Part shown: positions 32,248-37,575 of the stretch, piece after piece | Numbering within the stretch: position 1 is the stretch's first letter | How the letters are laid out: every line of letters begins with the position of its first letter | From: an uncultured Actinomycetes bacterium | Lineage (GTDB): Bacteria > Actinomycetota > Acidimicrobiia > Acidimicrobiales > RAAP-2 | NCBI GenBank assembly: GCA_903860745.1 | Contig: CAIORQ010000019.1 | Location: forward strand, 1-37,575 | DNA: 37,575 nucleotides | Direction: 5' to 3' | The notes under the pieces: model-generated | What the model saw: only the letters and a program-made list of their open reading frames with translations | The model's database searches: none | Told to the model about the DNA's origin: nothing | Program-made: the position numbers and the translations under genes

Positions 32248-33017
32248 GCGAGATCGACACTCCTCTTGTCCGGGCGGTCAACGTCCACAAGAGTTTCGGT
32301 CGGCTCGAGGTCCTCAAGGGGATCAACCTCGACGTGACGACCGGCCAGGTGGTCTGTTTGCTTGGACCGTCGGGTGGCGGCAAGAGCACCTTCTTGCGCT
32401 GCCTCAATCACTTGGAGAAGATCGACCGCGGATCGGTGTGGGTCGACGGCAAGCCGGTCGGCTATCGCCTGAGCCAGAACCGCTTCTACGAGATTCGCGA
32501 GCGTGAAGTGGCGTTGCAGCGCGCCCAGATCGGGATGGTCTTTCAGCGATTCAACCTCTTCTCCAACCGAACCGCCCTGGAGAACGTGACCGAAGGCCCG
32601 ATCCAGGTCCTGAAGGTCAACCCCAAGGAGGCGCACGAGACGGCCGTCCGGCTCCTCGAGCGCGTAGGAATGATGGATTGGGCGAACCGATATCCGGCCC
32701 AGTTGTCGGGCGGCCAGCAACAGCGAGTGGCGATTGCCCGCTCCCTGGCGATGAACCCGAAGCTGATGCTCTTCGACGAGCCGACCAGCGCACTCGACCC
32801 CGAACTCGTGGGCGAGGTGCTGACCGTGATGAGGGGCCTGGCCGCCGACGGCATGACCATGATCGTGGTCACCCACGAGGTCGGGTTCGCCCGAGAGGTC
32901 GCGGACAAGGCGGTCTTCATGTTCGACGGCATTATCGCCGAGGAGGGCATTCCCGTGGACGTCTTCTCGAACCCCCGGCACGAGCGGACCCAGCAGTTTC
33001 TGTCCAAGGTGCTCTGA
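32244..33017 (+). CDS. Polar amino-acid ABC transporter ATP-binding protein
   Basis: A 257-residue GlnQ/HisP-type ATPase. Walker [11 protein letters not shown]-loop VFQRFNLF, signature [15 protein letters not shown], Walker [14 protein letters not shown] and H-loop VTHE are complete. A small insert ([13 protein letters not shown]) after the first strands is typical of some actinobacterial members. It is coupled to the permease (ATGA overlap) and followed after three bases by the PLP enzyme. Confidence 0.94.
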   Translation: MSEIDTPLVRAVNVHKSFGRLEVLKGINLDVTTGQVVCLLGPSGGGKSTFLRCLNHLEKIDRGSVWVDGKPVGYRLSQNRFYEIREREVALQRAQIGMVFQRFNLFSNRTALENVTEGPIQVLKVNPKEAHETAVRLLERVGMMDWANRYPAQLSGGQQQRVAIARSLAMNPKLMLFDEPTSALDPELVGEVLTVMRGLAADGMTMIVVTHEVGFAREVADKAVFMFDGIIAEEGIPVDVFSNPRHERTQQFLSKVL

Positions 33018-33020
33018 GCC

Positions 33021-34151
33021 GTGGGGTCGATCTCTCTGGAGGACTATCGAGAGCACTTCTCGGGGTCGTCGGGTTATCTGGACTTCGCCCGTTACGGTCC
33101 ACCCTCGGACGTGGTCAGCGCCGCCAGCGCCGCCTCGCTCGCCACGGCGTCGCACGGTGTCGCGGACATCGACGCGTTGAAGGAGCACGAGAACGCCGCG
33201 CTCGAGACCGTCGCCCGCATGACGGGGCGGCCCAGTGCAGAGTCCGTCACCTTTGCGTCGTCGACCAGTGCCGCCATCACCCTGGTGGCCATGGCCCTTC
33301 AGGGCGATGCTCGCTCACGGGTCCTCGTCTCGCCGCGGGAGTTCCCGGCCAACGTCTACCCCTGGGTACGGGCCGAGGGCTTCGGAGGACCAAAGGTGGC
33401 CTGGTTGGACACACCCGAGGGCAAGGTCACGCCGGACGTCGTGGCCAGAGCGCTCACCCCCTCGACGGTGGCCCTCGCGGTCAGTGCGGTGGATTTCCGT
33501 ACGGGATACCGCATCGACCTGCCTGGCCTGCGGGAGGTGCTGGGCGAGCGACTGCTGCTCGTCGACGCCATCCAGGGATTCGGGGTCTGCGACCTCGAAT
33601 GGTCCCTGGCGGACGCTGTGATGGTCGGCGGGCAGAAGTGGCTGCGGGCCAGTTGGGGCACCGGGTTCATCTCCCTCTCGTCACGGGCCGAGGAGCGTCT
33701 CGGCGAGGGCCTTGCCGGTTGGACGACGGTCAAGGATCCCTATCGATACGACGGACTCATCCACGAGACTGTCGACTCGGCGAAGCGATTCTCTCTGACC
33801 AACGGCGACCTGGTGGCGGCGTCACGGCTTCGCGCGGCCCTCCAGCTCCTCGAGGACGTGTCAGTATCGACGGTGGAGGAGGCCGTCCTCGGCGTCGTCC
33901 ACCGGCTGCGAGAGGTGCTGTCGCGCCACGGTGGCACGACCATCGTAGAACTGGGGGACGACGAACTGTCGGGCATCGTCTCGTTCCGCCTTCGCGAGTC
34001 CCCGCCCGAGCAGGCGCACGCGCACTTGCAGGCAAGAGGGATCGTGGTCACCAAGCACGACGGCTATCTCCGTGCCTCCGTTCACGCAACGACTACGGTC
34101 GAGGAGGTCGACGCGGTCGACGCCGCCCTGTCGGGGCTGGTCACGCGATGA
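33021..34151 (+). CDS. Class V aminotransferase-fold PLP enzyme
   Basis: A 376-residue fold-type I PLP enzyme of the cysteine desulfurase/kynureninase group. Schiff-base Lys206 in [12 protein letters not shown]-pairing Asp182 in [14 protein letters not shown], cofactor segment [12 protein letters not shown] (79-90), and the late [15 protein letters not shown]. Possible activities are amino transfer, beta-elimination or desulfuration; sequence does not decide. GTG 33021 lies three bases after the ATPase stop. Being in the operon of an amino-acid importer, it likely acts on the imported compound. Confidence 0.88.
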   Translation: MGSISLEDYREHFSGSSGYLDFARYGPPSDVVSAASAASLATASHGVADIDALKEHENAALETVARMTGRPSAESVTFASSTSAAITLVAMALQGDARSRVLVSPREFPANVYPWVRAEGFGGPKVAWLDTPEGKVTPDVVARALTPSTVALAVSAVDFRTGYRIDLPGLREVLGERLLLVDAIQGFGVCDLEWSLADAVMVGGQKWLRASWGTGFISLSSRAEERLGEGLAGWTTVKDPYRYDGLIHETVDSAKRFSLTNGDLVAASRLRAALQLLEDVSVSTVEEAVLGVVHRLREVLSRHGGTTIVELGDDELSGIVSFRLRESPPEQAHAHLQARGIVVTKHDGYLRASVHATTTVEEVDAVDAALSGLVTR

Positions 34152-34207
34152 CGTCGACGGTCGCGGGACGTGTGGGAAGTCCCGGTCTGGAAGCAGGAGG
34201 ATTGCGC

Positions 34208-35074
34208 GTGGCGGAGAAGGCGAAGACGTCGCCCAAGAGGAAGACGGCTGCGGACGCCCCTCAGAGGGCCACTGTCGATGCGCGGCGGTCGAAGCGCCAG
34301 CACGCTGACGCGGCGGGTCTCCAAGTGATGACGAGCACGGTGAACGCCCTGCACAACCTGCGGGGAATCGTGCCCTTGTTGGCCCAAGTCGTCGGACCCA
34401 ACTGTGAGATCGTGCTGCACGACTTCTCCCGGCTCCCCAATTCCATCGTGGCCATCGGTGGGGATCTCACACATCGGGCGGTCGGCGACACCATCAATCC
34501 CTTCGCGCTCGAGCGGATCCGCGAAGGGGCCGACCGGGACTTGATCAACTACCAGGTGGAGTTGGAAGATGGCCGCGTGCTGCGCTCCTCGACCATCTTC
34601 GTGCGCGACGACGCCGGCGTCGCGCTCGGCTGCCTGTGCGTCAACCTCGACGTGAGCGACCTGCTCAAGATGCGATCGGTGATCGATGCGCTGACCACGT
34701 CGGTGGGTATGGTCTCGAATCCGGTGGTCGACCCCCCGGCATTGGTCACGATTCACGAGACCTTCCCCAAGACCGTGGAGGATGTGATGGCCGAGACCGT
34801 CTCCGAGGCGATCGCCAACGTGGCGGTGGAGCCGAATCTGATGCACAAGCGACACAAGTTGGAGGTGGTGCGACTCCTCGAGGAGCGCGGGCTCTTCCTC
34901 GTGCGCGACGCCGTCGACTACGTCGCCCGAGAGCTCAAAGTGACCCGGTTCACCATCTACAACTACCTCAACGAGCTCAAGGAGAAGGAGGGCGCCTCCG
35001 GAGCGAGTTCGCGCAAGCCGGCCTCGCGCGGACGAGGCGCGACCGCGCCGATGAAGAAGCCGAAGAGCGCCTAG
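34208..35074 (+). CDS. YheO/DauR/DguR-like PAS plus helix-turn-helix regulator
   Basis: About 288 residues. After a basic tail, residues 50-160 form the YheO-type PAS domain (PNCEIVLHDFSRLPNSIVAI, then VALGCLCVNLDVSDL), and residues 215-258 form the helix-turn-helix (FLVRDAVDYVARELKVTRFTIYNYLNEL). Characterised relatives sense D-amino acids or related compounds and control catabolic genes. GTG 34208 is chosen for AGGAGG seven bases upstream; ATG 34148 would give an ATGA overlap and 20 more residues. The C-terminal tail is Lys/Arg-rich. It probably regulates the operon it belongs to. Confidence 0.87.
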   Translation: MAEKAKTSPKRKTAADAPQRATVDARRSKRQHADAAGLQVMTSTVNALHNLRGIVPLLAQVVGPNCEIVLHDFSRLPNSIVAIGGDLTHRAVGDTINPFALERIREGADRDLINYQVELEDGRVLRSSTIFVRDDAGVALGCLCVNLDVSDLLKMRSVIDALTTSVGMVSNPVVDPPALVTIHETFPKTVEDVMAETVSEAIANVAVEPNLMHKRHKLEVVRLLEERGLFLVRDAVDYVARELKVTRFTIYNYLNELKEKEGASGASSRKPASRGRGATAPMKKPKSA

Positions 35075-35106
35075 CTCCTCGGTCACGCAGCATGAGAGGA
35101 CACGAC

Positions 35107-35493
35107 ATGGAACACCAGATGACACCGCCAAGCGCTCCGCCGTATTCGTCGGCGGTCCGGGTCGATGCGGGTGAGTCCCTGCTCTTCGTCTCGGGACAAT
35201 TGCCCGTCAACCCCGAGACGGGGGAGATTGACACCACTGACGTGGCGCAGCAGACGACGGTGGCCATGCGCAACGCGCTGCGAGTGGTCGACGACAACGG
35301 CTCGTCGGCCGCCGACGTGGTCAAAGTGGGCATCTTCACCACTCGTCTCGGACAGATCGCCGAGATCAATGCGAGCTACCTGGGCCAGTTGGGCGATCAT
35401 CGCCCTGCGCGCAGCCTGGTGGAGGTGAGCGCGCTGCCCCGTCAGGCGCTCGTCGAGATCGAGATGGTGGCCCGGGTCCGCGACAGTCGTTGA
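35107..35493 (+). CDS. RidA (YjgF/YER057c) family enamine/imine deaminase
   Basis: A 128-residue RidA protein of normal length. LLFVSGQLPVNPETGEI, the conserved Arg102 in RPARSLVEV and Glu119 in VEIEMVA are the known catalytic-site residues of deaminating members. Such proteins hydrolyse reactive 2-aminoacrylate or imines released by PLP or flavin enzymes. The partner here would be the PLP enzyme at 33021. ATG 35107 has AGAGGA at correct spacing; ATG 35092 in the same frame is weaker. Confidence 0.92.
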   Translation: MEHQMTPPSAPPYSSAVRVDAGESLLFVSGQLPVNPETGEIDTTDVAQQTTVAMRNALRVVDDNGSSAADVVKVGIFTTRLGQIAEINASYLGQLGDHRPARSLVEVSALPRQALVEIEMVARVRDSR

Positions 35494-35828
35494 TCTCGTT
35501 CGTCTCTCGGGTCTCGAGGTGACGTTCGAGACGCGAAGTCTTCCGGCGACGACATCGAGGGTGGCTCTTGGCCACCCGGCTGCTGCGCGGTATCGAGCGG
35601 GGTTGTAATCTTCGAGACAGATGGGGAGTGACGTCCACGACGGCGGTGGCCAGGGCCTCGGCAAAGTTCTGTGAGGGACTGGCGCATTCTGATCAACGAT
35701 GTTGCTTCTTCATCTCGAGAGTTGACGGTTGGCGGCCGAGACACCGACGCGTCACCATGTGTGACGCCCAAGGGTCGACGGCGCTCGCTGTGGGAGTGGA
35801 GTATTCGGCGGTAACGAGGAGGGAACTC
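35494..35828 (+). other. Intergenic stretch without a convincing gene
   Basis: 335 bases. It holds a short perfect hairpin, GGGTGGC-TCTTG-GCCACCC (35559-35577), possibly the end of the ridA transcript, and an extended -10-like TGTAATCT (35604-35611) without a matched -35. Frames open here have no start with a ribosome site. The ribosome site GAGGAGGGA belongs to the gene at 35829. Confidence 0.5.
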
Positions 35829-36110
35829 ATGGCACTGGTTGACAAGATGAAGGCGCAAGCCGCCCAACTGGCCCAGAAGGCGCAAGAAGCGGGCAAGGCG
35901 GGGCAGTCGAAGTTGGAGGAAGTCCAGGCCAAGCGACGCGCCGACGGCTTGCTGCGACAGCTCGGCCAGGCGGTCTATTCCCTTCACGGGGGCGCGACCA
36001 ATTCCGAGACCGAGGCGCGCATCGCTAGTCTGGTCGAGGAGCTCCAGGCTTACGAGGCGCAGTACGGACCCCTGGAAGCGTCTGAGGAAGAGCCCGGCGG
36101 CGACGCCTAG
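35829..36110 (+). CDS. Small helical coiled-coil protein of unknown function
   Basis: A 93-residue charged protein. Residues 1-50 are one long amphipathic helix rich in Ala, Lys, Gln and Glu (VDKMKAQAAQLAQKAQEAG), residues 60-85 another, and the end is acidic. No signal peptide, membrane helix or catalytic motif. Similar small proteins are common in actinobacteria and often uncharacterised. ATG 35829 follows GAGGAGGGA at good spacing. It stands alone between ridA and the IS element. Confidence 0.72.
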   Translation: MALVDKMKAQAAQLAQKAQEAGKAGQSKLEEVQAKRRADGLLRQLGQAVYSLHGGATNSETEARIASLVEELQAYEAQYGPLEASEEEPGGDA

Positions 36111-36281
36111 TCTTTTCCCTCGCGGACCCGTCATAGGTTCTGACCGCGGCGCGGCGCGGTGCGGTGTCGCGTCAGTCGGCTCGGTGAGCGGCGACGGGCC
36201 GGCTCGAGGCATCGACCGCCCGGTTAGTGTCGGACCGTGCGTGCTGACGAATGGCGCGTCGTCAAGACGAAGGGGAGACTC

Positions 36282-36350
36282 GTGCCGACGTTGACTCCGA
36301 ATATCTTGTTTAATCACGAGGCACTCGAGGCCGCCGAGTTCTACGTGTAA
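36282..36350 (+). pseudogene. PhnB-like VOC gene, cut off after 22 codons by the IS element
   Basis: GTG 36282, preceded by AGGGGAG, encodes a peptide beginning with PTLTPNILFNHEALEAAEFY and then TAA formed by the IS end. The pattern TPxLxFxxxxEEAAxFY is the first strand and helix of PhnB-like VOC proteins. The break falls exactly at the TGT that begins the IS21 end (36346). The rest of the gene should lie beyond the right end of the element. Confidence 0.65.
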
Positions 36351-36408
36351 ACGCGCATCGAAAGTAGCCACACTTCGCCTCTGAAACGCGCATCGAAAAC
36401 AGCCACAC
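36349..36408 (+). repeat. Two 25-bp direct repeats at the IS21 left end
   Basis: Copies at 36349-36373 and 36384-36408 share AAACGCGCATCGAAA and AGCCACAC and differ at only two bases between them (23 of 25 identical). Start-to-start spacing is 35 bases. IS21 elements carry such multiple terminal repeats as IstA binding sites. Confidence 0.85.
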
Positions 36409-36480
36409 CCAACAGCCCCGGCTGACAAGTTGGTTCCCTAAGGAATCAACCAGCGAAACGGGAGAAGGGTGCACAGCAAC

Positions 36481-37575
36481 ATGCAAGTTTGGACGGAGAT
36501 CCGCCGAAAGGTAATAGTCGAGAAGGTGTCGGTGCGCCAGATCTGTCGCGACTATGGCCTCAGCCACCACACGGTCGCCAAGATGCTCGAGAACGTCGAG
36601 CCACCGGGTTACCAGCAAGGTGAGGTCGAACGGCCCCGACCCAAGTTGGGGCCGGTCCTCGGAGTGATCGATCAGATCCTCGAAGATGACCAGATGGCCC
36701 CGAAGAAGCAGCGCCACACCGCCAAGCGCATCTTCGAGCGATTGCGTGACGAGCACGGCTACCAGGGTTCTGAGAGTCAGGTCCGGCGCTACTTGGCCGA
36801 GAACGACCACCGACACCGTGAAGTATTCGTGCCGCTCGCCCAACCACCGGGCGAGGCCCAGTTCGACTTCGGTGAGGCGCTCGTCGTGGTCGCCGGGGTG
36901 CGCATGAAGGCGGCCCTGGCGGTGATGAGCCTGCCCTACAGCGACGCGTTTCACGTCACCGCCTATCCGCGTGAGTGCACCGAGACATTCCAGGCGGCGC
37001 ACGACACCTCGTTCGAGTTCTTCGGTGGTGTCCCCACCAAGATCGCTTACGACAACACGACGGTCGCGGTGAAGAAAGTACTGGAGGGACCGAACCGCGA
37101 GTTGACATCAGAGTTCTTGCGACTCGAGAGTCACTTCCTCTTCACGCACCGGTTCTGCCGGGTGGCGCGGGGCAACGAGAAGGGCCACGTCGAATCACTG
37201 GTCGGATATCACCGACGAAACTTCCTCGTGCCGGTGCCGAGCTTTGACAGCTTCGCTGAGCTCAACGCCTACCTGACGCGACGTTGCGAGATGGAACTCG
37301 ACCGGACGCTACGCGGACACTCAGAGACGAAGCGTGAACGACTCGAGACCGACCGCGCGGCGATGTTGGGGTTCCCGAAGACCGTCTTCGAGTCACGCAA
37401 GGTCGTCTACGCCAAGGCCAACTCGCTTTCCCTGGTGCGTTTTGACCGCAACGACTACTCGGTCCCCACCGCCTACGCGCACCAGAGCGTCACCGTCATT
37501 GGCGGGCCCGAAACTCTGAAGATCGTGGCCCAGGGACACCTGGCCGCGACGCATCGACGCAGCTGGGACAAGGCC
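36481..37575 (+). CDS. istA: IS21-family transposase IstA (3' truncated by window)
   Basis: 365 residues are present and the frame is open to the last base. The helix-turn-helix is at about residues 15-40 (VSVRQICRDYGLSHHTVAKML). The DDE core shows Asp129 in EAQFDFGE, Asp191 in IAYDNTT and the glutamate in NEKGHVES (233-238); RNFLVPVP follows. After about residue 320 the IstA C-terminal beta domain begins (YAKANSLSLVRFDRNDYSVP). No frameshift or stop is seen, so this part is intact. ATG 36481 is used; GTG 36469, four codons upstream and just after GGAGAAG, is an alternative. Confidence 0.93.
   Translation, partial: MQVWTEIRRKVIVEKVSVRQICRDYGLSHHTVAKMLENVEPPGYQQGEVERPRPKLGPVLGVIDQILEDDQMAPKKQRHTAKRIFERLRDEHGYQGSESQVRRYLAENDHRHREVFVPLAQPPGEAQFDFGEALVVVAGVRMKAALAVMSLPYSDAFHVTAYPRECTETFQAAHDTSFEFFGGVPTKIAYDNTTVAVKKVLEGPNRELTSEFLRLESHFLFTHRFCRVARGNEKGHVESLVGYHRRNFLVPVPSFDSFAELNAYLTRRCEMELDRTLRGHSETKRERLETDRAAMLGFPKTVFESRKVVYAKANSLSLVRFDRNDYSVPTAYAHQSVTVIGGPETLKIVAQGHLAATHRRSWDKA

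Larger units (their letters stand above)
36346..37575 (+). mobile_element. IS21-family insertion sequence, left end and istA; right part outside the window
   Basis: The left terminus is inferred at TGTAAACGCG (36346), where the target gene frame breaks. It is followed by the two internal 25-base repeats typical of IS21 ends, then istA. The istB helper ATPase gene and right end are expected downstream of the window. Target duplication cannot be measured here. Confidence 0.85.

Noticed and set aside
32678-34207. Extension of the regulator frame upstream through the ATPase and PLP enzyme genes
   Set aside because: The extension is an open shadow frame; the regulator start is set by AGGAGG before GTG 34208 or the ATG at 34148.
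36346-36408. Direct repeats considered as a CRISPR fragment
   Set aside because: Only two copies with a 10-base gap, next to an IS21 transposase gene; they are IS terminal repeats.

Overview
The window reads as chromosome of a GC-rich actinobacterium: dense GC-rich coding, many GTG/TTG starts, stop/start overlaps of the ATGA/GTGA type, and TANNNT -10 boxes six bases before a start codon (leaderless genes). An acidimicrobial-type actinobacterium would fit, but no rRNA or tRNA is present to decide this. The first and last genes run off the window.

Layout. (1) 1-2329: end of an anhydro-MurNAc kinase gene overlapping two oligopeptide-type ABC ATPase genes, which suggests wall-peptide uptake and recycling. 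(2) 2385-6341: single genes for a PQ-loop membrane protein, two VOC proteins, a PadR regulator with a palindromic operator and a strong terminator, and glycerol kinase. (3) 6597-12644: envelope genes, namely a secreted protein with four InlB-like repeats, an anchored beta-propeller protein, a GT-C-like membrane protein with an exported C-terminal region, and a divergent PstS-like protein behind a possible PHO box. (4) 12828-14730: DHA2 exporter plus MarR regulator.

(5) 14.8-25.2 kb is the main feature: an IclR regulator, palindromic operators, a possible 26-residue leader ORF, then ten plus-strand genes: MhpD-type hydratase, SDR, extended SDR, mannonate dehydratase, metallo-beta-lactamase-fold hydrolase, FAH hydrolase, four-carbon-acid-sugar kinase, class II aldolase and LtnD-type dehydrogenase (nine enzymes after the leader). 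(6) 25.2-30.1 kb is a facing minus-strand operon: SIS isomerase, ROK kinase, FGGY kinase, KDPG-type aldolase and mutarotase. Together they look like a sugar-acid catabolic island whose substrate and exact route cannot be matched to a described pathway from sequence alone.

(7) 30.2-35.5 kb: a polar-amino-acid ABC importer, a class V PLP enzyme, a YheO/DguR-like regulator and a RidA protein, resembling D-amino-acid utilisation loci but with different chemistry. (8) 35.5-37.6 kb: a small coiled-coil protein, then an IS21-family element inserted into the start of a PhnB-like VOC gene; istA runs off the end.
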